From: SURF-24 sp964537965 | Lineage (GTDB): Bacteria; Bacteroidota; Ignavibacteria; Ignavibacteriales; SURF-24 | Assembly (NCBI GenBank): GCA_964537965.1 | Contig: CAZIDB010000031.1 | Location: 1 to 29,268 of the forward strand | DNA: 29,268 bases | Direction: 5' to 3' | In this document: positions 16,590 to 25,260 of the stretch, piece by piece | Layout of the letters: every line of letters begins with the position of its first letter | Numbering within the stretch: position 1 is the stretch's first letter | The notes under the pieces: model-generated | Databases searched by the model: none | Told to the model about the DNA's origin: nothing | Seen by the model: the letters and a program-made list of their open reading frames with translations, nothing else | Position numbers and translations under genes: made by a program

Positions 16590-17728
16590 AACGTGAATTG
16601 TTAATAGTGGCAGGTGAATCCTCCGGCGATTTGCACGGAGCATCCTTAATAAGAGAGTTGAAAAAACTTGATAAGGATATCTCCGTCTTCGGTATTGGCG
16701 GCAATAAAATGAAGGCCGAAGGGATGGAAACGATTTACCACATAAACCAGGTTTCTTTTCTTGGTTTTGTTGAAGTGCTTAAACATATTCCGTTTATGCA
16801 GAAGGTAAAGGCCCGGTTAGTTATTGAGGCTTTGAAAAGAGAAATTAAAACAGCAGTGTTAATAGATTATCCCGGCTTTAATCTTCAGATTGCAAATGAA
16901 TTAAAACCGCACGGGATAAATCTTATTTACTTTATTTCTCCACAGGTTTGGGCATGGGGTGCAGGAAGAATACATAAAATAAAAAAGCTTATTAATAAAA
17001 TGCTTGTCATTCTTCCATTTGAAGAAAAATTATTCAGTGATGCCGGAATTGATACGGAGTTTATCGGTCATCCTTTGCTTGAACAGGTTGCCAATTATAA
17101 TTTCCTTACGAAGGAAGAATTGTTTGCAAAAAATAATCTTGATTCAAATAAAGAAATTCTTCTTGTGCTTCCCGGAAGCAGAAGACAGGAAGTAAAGATG
17201 TTGTTTCCGGCAGTTATTAATGCGGCTGAAAAATTAGCTGCGGAATTTAATCTTCAAACTGTAGTCGCTTGCTCGGAAGATATTGAAGAAAAAGTTTTCC
17301 GTAAATTGTCAGCAGCATCAAATTATAAATTAATAAAAGGCAGCACTTACGATCTGCTTAAGTATTCCAAATTCGGAATAATAAAGTCCGGCACATCTAC
17401 ATTAGAAGCCGGTCTGTTTGAACTGCCGATGGTTATTGTCTATAGAACAAACAACCTAACGTTCGAAATAGGTAAGAGAGTTGTAAAATTAGACCGTATC
17501 GGGCTTGTTAATATTGTTCTAAATGAGATGGTTGTTCCGGAACTTCTTCAGAAAGATGCAGGTACAGATAATATTATTAATAAGTGCAGAGAAATTTTAA
17601 GCAGCAAAGAAAAGTATAATTCAATTAAAGAAAAACTTTCCGGGCTTAAAGATAACCTTGGAACACAGGGCGCTTCCAAAAGAGCGGCAGAATCAGTATT
17701 CAAAATGATGAATAAAGAGGCTGAATAA
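16586..17728 (+). CDS. lpxB: Lipid-A-disaccharide synthase
   Basis: 380 aa, the normal length for this GT19 enzyme, which condenses lipid X with UDP-2,3-diacylglucosamine at the inner membrane. Landmarks are LLIVAGESSGDLHG at the N-terminus, ISPQVWAWGAGRIHKIKK, FIGHPLLEQV, the nucleotide-binding LPGSRRQEVKMLFP, and KSGTSTLEAGLFELPMVIVYRTN. The start is the TTG at 16586 overlapping the previous gene's TGA; no ATG exists before the conserved VAGESSGD motif, so this start is well fixed. The TAA directly abuts the next gene's ATG. It confirms an outer membrane with lipid A. Confidence 0.96.
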   Translation: MKRELLIVAGESSGDLHGASLIRELKKLDKDISVFGIGGNKMKAEGMETIYHINQVSFLGFVEVLKHIPFMQKVKARLVIEALKREIKTAVLIDYPGFNLQIANELKPHGINLIYFISPQVWAWGAGRIHKIKKLINKMLVILPFEEKLFSDAGIDTEFIGHPLLEQVANYNFLTKEELFAKNNLDSNKEILLVLPGSRRQEVKMLFPAVINAAEKLAAEFNLQTVVACSEDIEEKVFRKLSAASNYKLIKGSTYDLLKYSKFGIIKSGTSTLEAGLFELPMVIVYRTNNLTFEIGKRVVKLDRIGLVNIVLNEMVVPELLQKDAGTDNIINKCREILSSKEKYNSIKEKLSGLKDNLGTQGASKRAAESVFKMMNKEAE

Positions 17729-18385
17729 ATGAGCTTTAGAAAAGTCAGACAGGATGCGTTACGGGCTATAGGGAATTATGTTCTTTTCTGGTTGGCTTCT
17801 CTTCTTTGCAAGTCACTTAAAATAAATATTAAGAACGGCAAAGCAGTTGAACAGTTTCTTAAAGAGAAAAAAAGAATTGTTCTCGCATTCTGGCATGGTA
17901 CAATGTTAATTCCCTGGTTCGTTCACAGGGATAAAAATTTTGCTGCTTTAGTTAGCAAAAGTAAAGACGGCGGATTACTTGAACGCGTGCTGAAGCCGTT
18001 GAATTATAAAGTTGTACGTGGCTCAAGTCATACAGGCGGAAGTGTTGCACTTGGTGTTCTTGTGGATCTTGCCCGCCACGAACGCTCTGTTGCAATAACT
18101 CCTGACGGTCCAAGAGGACCAGTTCATAAATTGAAAGCCGGTGCAGTGATTGCAGCCAAGCGTGCAAATGTTCCATTAGTTCTTTTAGGTGTTGGCTACC
18201 AAAAGAAAAGAGAGTTAAGCAGCTGGGATAAATTCCAGGTGCCTAAATTTTTCAGCAGGATAAATATAATTTATTCCGACCCGATAGTTATTGACCGGGA
18301 TTTATCTTATGAGGAAACAACAAAATTAATTGAGACTTGTGAAAATAAGCTGAATGAATTACAGCGAGAGGCAGAAATTTTTTAA
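17729..18385 (+). CDS. DUF374 lysophospholipid acyltransferase-family protein
   Basis: 218 aa with an N-terminal hydrophobic segment (NYVLFWLASLLCKSL). Family markers are LAFWHGTMLIPW with the catalytic-type His, SKSKDGGLLERVLKPLNYKVVRGSS, and ITPDGPRGPVHKLKAG followed by VPLVLLGVGY. DUF374 proteins lack the Asp of the classical HX4D motif, as here. Between lpxB and lpxK it most likely adds an acyl chain to a lipid A precursor, a job done by LpxL/LpxM in enterobacteria; this role is inferred from position. The ATG follows the lpxB stop with no gap and the stop overlaps lpxK by one base. Confidence 0.85.
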   Translation: MSFRKVRQDALRAIGNYVLFWLASLLCKSLKINIKNGKAVEQFLKEKKRIVLAFWHGTMLIPWFVHRDKNFAALVSKSKDGGLLERVLKPLNYKVVRGSSHTGGSVALGVLVDLARHERSVAITPDGPRGPVHKLKAGAVIAAKRANVPLVLLGVGYQKKRELSSWDKFQVPKFFSRINIIYSDPIVIDRDLSYEETTKLIETCENKLNELQREAEIF

Positions 18386-19437
18386 TGGCTTTGTTAAGAT
18401 TCATATTATTCCCTTTTGTTCCGCTTTACAGGTGGTTAATTGCACTTAGAAATATGTTGTTTAATAAAGGAGTATTTAAAACTACAGCGGTTGATGCAAA
18501 AGTTATTTCTGTTGGAAACATAGTGATGGGCGGTAGTGGAAAAACTCCCGCCGTTATTAATATAACCAGCATTCTCAAATCTGCCGGTTTAAATGTTGGA
18601 GTGTTAAGCCGCGGGTATGCAAGAAAGTCAAAAGGTTTTAAACTTGTTTCCGATGGCAAGGATATTAAATGCAACGTAACAGAATGCGGAGACGAAATTA
18701 TTCTAACTGCAATGGAATGCAAAGTGCCCGCAGCAGCCTGCGAAAGCCGCGTTGAAGGTGCTAATAAATTAATCGATTCAACCGGTGTAAAAGCACTTGT
18801 TCTTGACGACGCTTTTCAGCACAGATGGATTAAGAGAGATATTGATATACTTATTTTTGACCAGTTGTTTTTAAATAAACCGGGCGGTATGGATCAGAAT
18901 CTTATTCCAACCGGATTGATGAGAGAACCTTTTTCATCTGTTAACCGTGCCGATGCAATAATTATAAACAGGAAGTTCTCGGAGTTTTCTTTGCTGCCTT
19001 CAGTCCTTTTACCTTACTTTGAAGGTAAACACGTTTTCAACGGGTATTATAAAATTGTTGGAATATTTGATGTTAAGAACCACAAATTTTATGATGTAAA
19101 CGAATTTAAAGGACAGAAGAGTTTGGTTGTAAGCGGAATTGCAAGACCGGCTTCGTTTATTAATGCTCTTAAGAAATGTGATATTGATGTTACCAATCAG
19201 CTTATTTTCAAGGATCATAAACATTATCACGATAAAGAGATTCAGCTTATAAGAAAACAATTTTACATGACTAATTCTCATTCGGTTTTAACCACAGCTA
19301 AAGATGCTGTTAAGCTAACAGAGTTTAGCAAAGAATTGGATGATATTGATATTTATTACCTGAAAATAGAACTCGCACTTGATAACAATGACGAGTTCGA
19401 AAAATTTATTTTAAATAAACTTGGCGTTTCAAATTAA
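18385..19437 (+). CDS. lpxK: Tetraacyldisaccharide 4'-kinase
   Basis: 350 aa. LpxK phosphorylates the 4' position of the lipid A disaccharide at the inner membrane. The N-terminal hydrophobic helix (ALLRFILFPFVPLYRWLIAL) anchors it. Walker A is GNIVMGGSGKTP at residues 44-55, GVLSRGYARKSKGF follows, and the DDAFQHRWIKRDIDI stretch corresponds to the family's DDGFQHR with Gly replaced by Ala. VLTTAKDAVKL is the typical C-terminal motif. The ATG overlaps the previous TAA (TAATG), the last link of the coupled ICMT-lpxB-acyltransferase-lpxK series. No hairpin terminator is visible before ppdK. Confidence 0.95.
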   Translation: MALLRFILFPFVPLYRWLIALRNMLFNKGVFKTTAVDAKVISVGNIVMGGSGKTPAVINITSILKSAGLNVGVLSRGYARKSKGFKLVSDGKDIKCNVTECGDEIILTAMECKVPAAACESRVEGANKLIDSTGVKALVLDDAFQHRWIKRDIDILIFDQLFLNKPGGMDQNLIPTGLMREPFSSVNRADAIIINRKFSEFSLLPSVLLPYFEGKHVFNGYYKIVGIFDVKNHKFYDVNEFKGQKSLVVSGIARPASFINALKKCDIDVTNQLIFKDHKHYHDKEIQLIRKQFYMTNSHSVLTTAKDAVKLTEFSKELDDIDIYYLKIELALDNNDEFEKFILNKLGVSN

Positions 19438-19484
19438 TTACGTCATATAAATTTTTTATTCATTAATCATTTGGAGGTTATATA

Positions 19485-22432
19485 ATGGCTGACAAAAAAA
19501 CAAAATTCGTCTATTACTTTGGCGGCGGTAAAGCCGATGGTAAAGCGGATATGAAAAACCTTCTCGGCGGTAAAGGCGCGAACCTTGCCGAGATGGCTAA
19601 CATCGGATTACCTGTACCTGCAGGTTTTACAATTACAACAGAAGTCTGCACACACTACTACAAGAACAAACAAAAATGGCCTTTAGGTCTTGATGAACAA
19701 GTTGATGCTTCTTTAAAGAAAGTTGAAAAACAAATGGGAGCAGTTTTTGGTGATCCTAACAATCCGTTGCTTGTTTCTGTAAGAAGCGGTGCAAGAGCTT
19801 CTATGCCCGGTATGATGGAAACAATTCTGAACGTTGGATTAAATAACATTACACGCGAAGGTTTAATTAAAAAAACAAATAACCCTCGTTTCGTATACGA
19901 TTCACAACGCCGCTTAATCCAGATGTACTCTGATGTAGTTATGGAAAAAGCAGCCGGTGTTGAGCCTGAAGAAGGCAAAGGAATCCGTCAGCAGCTTGAA
20001 GCTGAACTTCATAAAATGAAAGAAGAACGCGGTGCTAAAAGTGATACTGATTTAAGTGCAGATGATCTTAAAGAATTAATTGAAATTTACAAAGCAAAAG
20101 TTCAGGAAGTTCTCGGCAAACCCTTCCCTGAAAATGCAAAAGATCAGTTAAAAGGTGCTATAAATGCTGTATTCCAAAGCTGGAATGGCAGACGTGCAAT
20201 TTCTTACAGAAGAATTGAAGGTATTCCTGATGAATGGGGTACTGCCGTTAACGTTCAATCAATGGTGTTTGGTAATATGGGCGAATCTTCAGCAACTGGT
20301 GTTGCCTTCACAAGAAATCCTGCAACAGGCGAAAATTATTTCTATGGTGAATGGTTAACTAATGCACAGGGCGAAGACGTAGTTGCAGGTATCAGAACTC
20401 CTAATCCAATTAACGAAGTTGGAAAGAGTGAACATACAGCTCACCTCGCATCACTTGAAACAGCAATGCCTGCTACTTACAAAGAACTTCATAAAATCCA
20501 GAGAAGTCTTGAAAAACATTATCACGATATGCTTGATATCGAGTTTACAATTCAGGAAGGTAATCTCTATATGCTTCAGTGCCGTGTTGGTAAGAGAAAT
20601 GGTCCTTCTGCCGTTAAGATGGCAATTGATATGTACAAAGAAAAATTAATTACAAAGGAAGAAGCTGTAATGCGTGTTCAGCCTTCACAGCTTGATGAAC
20701 TTCTTCATCCTATAATTGATCCTAAAGCAGAAGCACAGGTTGCACCTATTGCCAAAGGTTTGCCTGCTGGTCCTGGCGGCGCTGCAGGTCAGGTTGTGTT
20801 TACAGCTAACGATGCGGTTGCATGGGCAAAAGAAGGGAAGAAAGTTATTCTTGTAAGAGAAGAAACAAATCCGGAAGATATTGAAGGTATGAGAGCCGCA
20901 CAGGCAATCTTAACCGCACGCGGTGGAATGACTTCTCACGCTGCATTAGTTGCACGCGGATGGGGCAAATGCTGTATAGTTGGCGCCGGCTTAATTAAAG
21001 TTAGCGTTGAAGATAAAACTTTTACTGTTGGTAATGTTGTTGTTAAAGAAGGTGACTGGGTAACATTGAACGGTAGCAAAGGAAATGTTTATCTGGGTGA
21101 ACTTAACATGATTAAAGCTGCCGAAGAAAATCCTGACTTCCAGACATTCATGAAAATTTGTGACCAGGTAAGGAAACTTAAAGTAAGAACAAATGCAGAT
21201 ACTCCTGAAGATGCTGCAAAAGCCCGTGCTTTTGGTGCTGAAGGTATCGGTCTTTGCAGAACAGAACATATGTTCTACGGAAAGAACTCTGAACAACCAT
21301 TATTCATTCTCCGTAAGATGATCCATTCAAAGAGTAAAGAAGAAAGAGTTGCTGCTCTTGCTGAATTATTCCCGTTTGTAATGAAAGACATAAAAGGAAC
21401 ATTGGAAGCAATGGACGGATACCCTGTTACATTCAGAACACTTGATCCGCCATTACATGAATTCGTTCCCACAAGAACAGACGAAAGAGAAAAATTAGCT
21501 GCAAGCCTTGGTATTTCTTTGGATGAATTAAATGAACGCGCTGATTCATTACACGAAAATAATCCGATGATGGGACACCGCGGTGTTCGTCTTGGAATTA
21601 CTTATCCTGAAATTACCGAGATGCAGGTACGTGCTATTTTTGAAGCAACTGCTGAATTGTTAAAAGAAGGCAAGAAACCTTTCCCTGAAATAATGATTCC
21701 TGTTACCTGCCACGTAAATGAAATCAAACATCAGTATGATATTGTAAATAAAGTACACGGTGAAGTCTGCGCTAAATTCGGATTAAAGAAAATTGCTCAC
21801 TTAACCGGAACAATGATTGAAATCCCGCGCGCTGCATTAACCGCAGATAAGATTGCTGAAGTTGCACAGTTCTTCTCATTCGGCACAAATGATTTAACAC
21901 AAATGGGCTTCGGATTCTCACGTGATGATATCGGTGCTTTCTTACCTGAATATCTCGAACAGAAAATTCTTCCGGAAGATCCGTTCCAGTCAATCGATCA
22001 GGATGCTATTGGAAAGTTGATGGAAATTGCTGTTAAAGGCGGACGCGGAACAAGACCCGATCTTAAAATCGGTATTTGCGGCGAGCACGGCGGTGAACCT
22101 AAATCCGTTGAATTCTGCCACAAGATTGGTTTGAACTACGTTAGCTGTTCACCATTCAGAGTTCCGATTGCAAGATTAGCTGCTGCAAGAGCAATGGTTA
22201 ACGAATTGAAAGCGGCACCGGTTAAAAAAGTAAAACCGGCCGTTAAAAAAGCTAAACCGGTTGCAAAGAAAAAANNNNNNNNNNNNNNNNNNNNNNNNNN
22301 NNNNNNNNNNNNNNNNNNNNNNNNNNNNNNNNNNNNNNNNNNNNNNNNNNNNNNNNNNNNNNNNNNNNNNNNNNGGTTAAAAAAGTAAAACCGGCCGTTA
22401 AAAAAGCTAAACCGGTTGCAAAGAAAAAATAA
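19485..22432 (+). CDS. ppdK: Pyruvate, phosphate dikinase (3' end interrupted by an assembly gap)
   Basis: It interconverts pyruvate + ATP + Pi and PEP + AMP + PPi. The ATP-grasp domain opens with YFGGGKADGKADMKNLLGGKGANL and includes SVRSGARASMPGMMETILN. The phosphohistidine is His485 in GGMTSHAALVARGWGKCC and the PEP-binding barrel has the catalytic Cys865 in GICGEHGGEP. GGAGG at 19473-19477 sets the start. After the normal C-terminus (VPIARLAAARAMVNELKA) comes a tail of V/A-K-K-x-K-P units. A run of 100 Ns (22275-22374) interrupts it; the sequence beyond repeats the last 55 bases and ends at TAA 22430-22432. Reading straight through the Ns shifts frame and gives a false stop at 22388. If the flanks are one merged copy, the protein is 930 aa. 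A weak promoter-like TTGGCG-N19-TATAAA spans 19421-19451. Confidence 0.93.
22220..22274 (+). repeat. 55-base direct repeat, left copy (flush with gap)
   Basis: These 55 bases, encoding VKKVKPAVKKAKPVAKKK plus one leading base, recur exactly at 22375-22429. They contain shorter imperfect units (CCGGTTAAAAAAGTAAAA-like). The copy ends exactly at the first N. Confidence 0.9.
22275..22374. other. Assembly gap, 100 Ns
   Basis: Exactly 100 Ns, the usual placeholder for a gap of unknown size. It falls in the low-complexity 3' tail of ppdK, between two identical 55-base flanks. Confidence 0.98.
22375..22429 (+). repeat. 55-base direct repeat, right copy (flush with gap)
   Basis: Identical to 22220-22274, starting at the first base after the Ns and followed immediately by the TAA stop of ppdK. 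Both copies have the same codon phase relative to their neighbours. Confidence 0.9.
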
Positions 22433-22441
22433 ATGATTCAC

Positions 22442-22475
22442 AAAATCTAAGGTTAGAAAAGTAACTTTAGATTTT
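22442..22475 (+). terminator. Hairpin terminator after ppdK
   Basis: A 14-pair stem (22442-22455 with 22462-22475, one G-U) closes a six-base GAAAAG loop; the 3' arm ends in ATTTT and is followed by ATTTC. The stem is AT-rich but long, nine bases after the ppdK stop. Confidence 0.7.
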
Positions 22476-22492
22476 ATTTCAATGTTGATTTA

Positions 22493-22537
22493 ACTTCCTT
22501 TCCCCTTCTCCTCTTGTGAGAGGGGGAATATGGAAGT
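22493..22537. repeat. Imperfect intergenic palindrome
   Basis: An inner stem of nine pairs with two G-U (22506-22514 with 22519-22527, loop TGTG) lies within outer arms ACTTCC (22493-22498) and GGAAGT (22532-22537). Its C/T-rich then G/A-rich halves resemble dispersed intergenic palindromes seen in many genomes. It lies between the ppdK terminator and queA. Confidence 0.5.
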
Positions 22538-22591
22538 AAGAAAATAAAAATCGTGCGTAACATTAGTTACAAATTATAAGTAGGAGCGAAA

Positions 22592-23626
22592 ATGAAACTA
22601 TCTGATTTCAGATATAATTTGCCTAAAACATCAATCGCTAAACACCCGGCATCTAAAAGAGACCATTCAAAAATGATGGTGCTCAATAAAGAAAAGCAAA
22701 CAATAGATACCAAAAAATTTGTTGACGTTCTGGATTTCATGGAAAAAGGAGATACACTTGTTATCAACGAAACTAAAGTTATCCAGGCTCGTTTGTTCGG
22801 TAAAAAAGAACGTACAAACGCAAAGATAGAAGTTTTTCTTTTACGTGAACTGAATAAAGACGAAGCTATATGGGATGTAATAGTGGATCCGGCAAGAAAA
22901 GTAAGAATAGGTAACAGAATTTATTTTAACGATAAACTATGGTGCGAAGTAATCGACAACACTACATCAAGAGGCAGAACTGTAAGATTTAATCAGCCGG
23001 GAAATATTTTTAAAGCAGTTGAGAAAATTGGATTGACTCCATTGCCTCCGTATATTAAACGTGATCCTGTTCCTGAGGATAAAGACGATTACCAGACAGT
23101 GTTCGCTAAAGTTGACGGCGCAGTTGCCGCACCAACAGCAGGTTTACACTTTACAACCGAACTGATGGATAAAATCAAGAAAAAAGGAATTAAGATTGCT
23201 CCTGTTCTTCTTCATATCGGGTTAGGTACTTTCAGACCTGTAGAAGTTGAAGATCTTACTAAGCATAAAATGGATTCCGAATTCTTTGAAATTTATCCCG
23301 AGTCAGCGGAAATAATTAATAAAACCATTACTTCCAAAGGAAAAGTTTTTGTGGTTGGCACAAGCTGTACACGCGCACTTGAAAGCAGTGTAACCGCAGA
23401 AGGATTTGTAAAACCTAACAGAGGATGGACAGATAAATTTATCTTTCCTCCTTATGAATTTAAAATTGCCGATGCATTAATAACCAACTTTCACGCACCG
23501 GAATCAACTTTAATCATGCTGGCTTCTGCATTTGCCGGGTATGATTTTCTTATTAAAGCATATAAGAAAGCAATGAAAGACGGCTATAGATTTTTAAGCT
23601 ATGGCGATGCAATGCTTATTATTTAA
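22592..23626 (+). CDS. queA: S-adenosylmethionine:tRNA ribosyltransferase-isomerase
   Basis: 344 aa, the usual QueA length. It transfers and isomerises the ribosyl part of SAM onto 7-aminomethyl-7-deazaguanine in tRNA, making epoxyqueuosine. Signatures are LSDFRYNLPKTSIAKHPASKRDHSKMMV, GDTLVINETKVIQARLFG, GLTPLPPYIKR, the active-site stretch VAAPTAGLHFT, HIGLGTFRPV and NFHAPESTLIMLASAFAG. AGGAG at 22582-22586 with a five-base spacer supports the ATG. It sits behind the ppdK terminator, so it likely begins a new transcript; ispD follows without a gap. Confidence 0.97.
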   Translation: MKLSDFRYNLPKTSIAKHPASKRDHSKMMVLNKEKQTIDTKKFVDVLDFMEKGDTLVINETKVIQARLFGKKERTNAKIEVFLLRELNKDEAIWDVIVDPARKVRIGNRIYFNDKLWCEVIDNTTSRGRTVRFNQPGNIFKAVEKIGLTPLPPYIKRDPVPEDKDDYQTVFAKVDGAVAAPTAGLHFTTELMDKIKKKGIKIAPVLLHIGLGTFRPVEVEDLTKHKMDSEFFEIYPESAEIINKTITSKGKVFVVGTSCTRALESSVTAEGFVKPNRGWTDKFIFPPYEFKIADALITNFHAPESTLIMLASAFAGYDFLIKAYKKAMKDGYRFLSYGDAMLII

Positions 23627-24331
23627 TTGAAGCAAACAAAAAGAAAAGAATTTGAATTGAAAACGTTTGCAATTATTCCTGCGGCTGGAAAAGGAAAAAG
23701 ATTTGGTGAATCTTTACCTAAACAATTTCATCAAATAAAAGGTAAAGAAATACTTGTTTATACTTTAGAAATCTTTCAGGATTGTACTTTGGTTGATGAA
23801 ATAGTTATTCCCACAAGGCCGGAATATTTTAAGCTTGTTTTTCAGCTTGCAGAAAAGTATAAAATTACAAAGCTAAAAGCAGTTATTGAAGGTGGCAGCG
23901 AAAGGCAGGATTCGGTTTATAATGCTGTTACCTCAATTGAAGCAGAGAAGAATGATTTAGTTATTGTTCACGATGCGGCACGTCCATTATTAACTGAAAA
24001 ACTGCTTTCTGATGCTGTAAAAGCAGCAAAAAAATCCGATAATATATTAGTCGCGTTCAAGGGAAAAGATACTCTTGTGCGCAAAGAAAAAAATGTTCTT
24101 GATTATATTGACAGGGAAAATATTTATTACGTTCAGACTCCGCAAATTTTCAGGTACTATATTCTGAAAGGTTCTATGGAAAAGGCTTACAAAGAAAATT
24201 TTTACGGGACTGATGAATCAATGCTTGTTATTAAAGCAGGTTATAAAGTTGAAATTGTTGAAGGCCCGTTTAGTAATATCAAAATTACTACCCCTGAAGA
24301 TTTGGAGTTTTTTGAAAAGTTTGTTCTTTAA
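23627..24331 (+). CDS. ispD: 2-C-methyl-D-erythritol 4-phosphate cytidylyltransferase
   Basis: Up to 234 aa. IspD attaches CMP to methylerythritol phosphate, the third step of the MEP isoprenoid route. The nucleotide-binding FAIIPAAGKGKRFG, then LPKQFHQIKGKEILVYTL, GGSERQDSVYNAV, VHDAARPLLTEKL and TTPEDLEFF are all diagnostic. The frame can open at the TTG directly after the queA stop (23627), or at a TTG at 23657 giving MKTFAIIPAAG, which fits the family N-terminus better and makes 224 aa; neither has a clear ribosome site. No ispF is fused or adjacent. Translational coupling to queA is likely. Confidence 0.94.
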   Translation: MKQTKRKEFELKTFAIIPAAGKGKRFGESLPKQFHQIKGKEILVYTLEIFQDCTLVDEIVIPTRPEYFKLVFQLAEKYKITKLKAVIEGGSERQDSVYNAVTSIEAEKNDLVIVHDAARPLLTEKLLSDAVKAAKKSDNILVAFKGKDTLVRKEKNVLDYIDRENIYYVQTPQIFRYYILKGSMEKAYKENFYGTDESMLVIKAGYKVEIVEGPFSNIKITTPEDLEFFEKFVL

Positions 24332-24350
24332 GTTTGAACTGAGATATAAT
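24321..24350 (+). promoter_or_regulatory. Candidate promoter for plsY
   Basis: A perfect -10 TATAAT (24345-24350) lies 18 bases after a weak -35 TTGTTC (24321-24326) at the very end of ispD. The predicted leader before plsY is about 75 bases. Confidence 0.35.
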
Positions 24351-24431
24351 TATCCTGAATATATTCCTTGTATTTAAGTGTTCATATAAGTAAAATTGGT
24401 CTGCAAAAAATAAAAAGTTCATAGAGTTATA

Positions 24432-25103
24432 ATGTATTTATTAGCAACTATAGTTATTCTTTCATATTTAATTGGCGCAATACCAACAAGTATTTTAATT
24501 ACCCGGTGGGTAAAAGGTGTAGATATAAGAAACTACGGCAGCGGTAATGCCGGCGGCACAAATGTTTTCAGAGTTGTTGGCTGGAAATACGGAATTCTTA
24601 CAATTATTCTTGATGCTCTCAAAGGAGCAATTGCAGTAATATTTATTGCCCGTTTGCATTACGGAAATATGCCTTTTGAAAACATAACTCCCTTTGACGA
24701 TTTTACTCTCGTCCAGATTATTGCGGGTGTATCCGCAGTAATTGGACATATATGGACAATCTTTGCCGGATTCCGCGGCGGAAAAGGAATTGCAACAGCG
24801 CTTGGGTTTATGCTTACCTTATGTACAGTAGATATGCTGCTTGCTTTAGTCATTTTTTTGATTGTTGTTCTTGCTACTAAATATATCTCTCTCGGTTCAA
24901 TACTGGCTGCGGTTTCTGTTCCTGTTATTCTCGTTGTTAGAGAAAATGTTTTTGGTGTGGATATTCCCGGCTATAATTTGATTTTACCTTTCACTATTGG
25001 AGTAGTTGGTTTGCTTATTTTTACACACAGAAAAAATGTGGCAAGATTAATAAAAGGAACGGAAAACAAAATTCATTTTTCCAAGAAGAAAAGTTCTGAT
25101 TAA
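24432..25103 (+). CDS. plsY: Acyl-phosphate:glycerol-3-phosphate acyltransferase
   Basis: 223 aa integral inner-membrane protein with about five hydrophobic segments. PlsY transfers an acyl group from acyl-phosphate to glycerol 3-phosphate, the first committed step of phospholipid synthesis. The three conserved loops are visible: IGAIPTSILITRWVKGVDIRNYGSGNAGGTNVFR near the N-terminus (motif 1 includes GSGNAGGTN), GHIWTIFAGFRGGKGIATALG (motif 2) and the later GSILAAVSVP/THRKNVARLIKGTE (motif 3). gpsA, which makes its substrate, follows 157 bases downstream behind a terminator. PlsX is not in the window. The basic C-terminal tail is cytoplasmic. Confidence 0.96.
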   Translation: MYLLATIVILSYLIGAIPTSILITRWVKGVDIRNYGSGNAGGTNVFRVVGWKYGILTIILDALKGAIAVIFIARLHYGNMPFENITPFDDFTLVQIIAGVSAVIGHIWTIFAGFRGGKGIATALGFMLTLCTVDMLLALVIFLIVVLATKYISLGSILAAVSVPVILVVRENVFGVDIPGYNLILPFTIGVVGLLIFTHRKNVARLIKGTENKIHFSKKKSSD

Positions 25104-25112
25104 GTTTAATTT

Positions 25113-25141
25113 AAAAAGCAGGAATCATTTTCCTGCTTTTT
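25113..25141 (+). terminator. Rho-independent terminator after plsY
   Basis: A perfect 12-pair stem (25113-25124 with 25130-25141) with GCAGGAA/TTCCTGC core and a five-base loop, A-rich on the left and T-rich on the right. It starts nine bases after the plsY stop. The A and T flanks could let it work in both directions. Confidence 0.9.
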
Positions 25142-25260
25142 GTTTCTGATAGTCTGGTTTTAATTACTGCACTAAGAACCCACAAACAAATTTTACTTCC
25201 AATACCATTTAATCTGTCAGATTCAAATATTATATTTCAAATAATAAAAAAAGTAAGAGT

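Noticed and set aside
22275..22388. Apparent frameshift and early stop of ppdK at 22388
   Set aside because: It comes only from translating 100 placeholder Ns, which is not a multiple of three. The sequence right of the gap in its proper phase encodes the same tail and a stop at 22430-22432.
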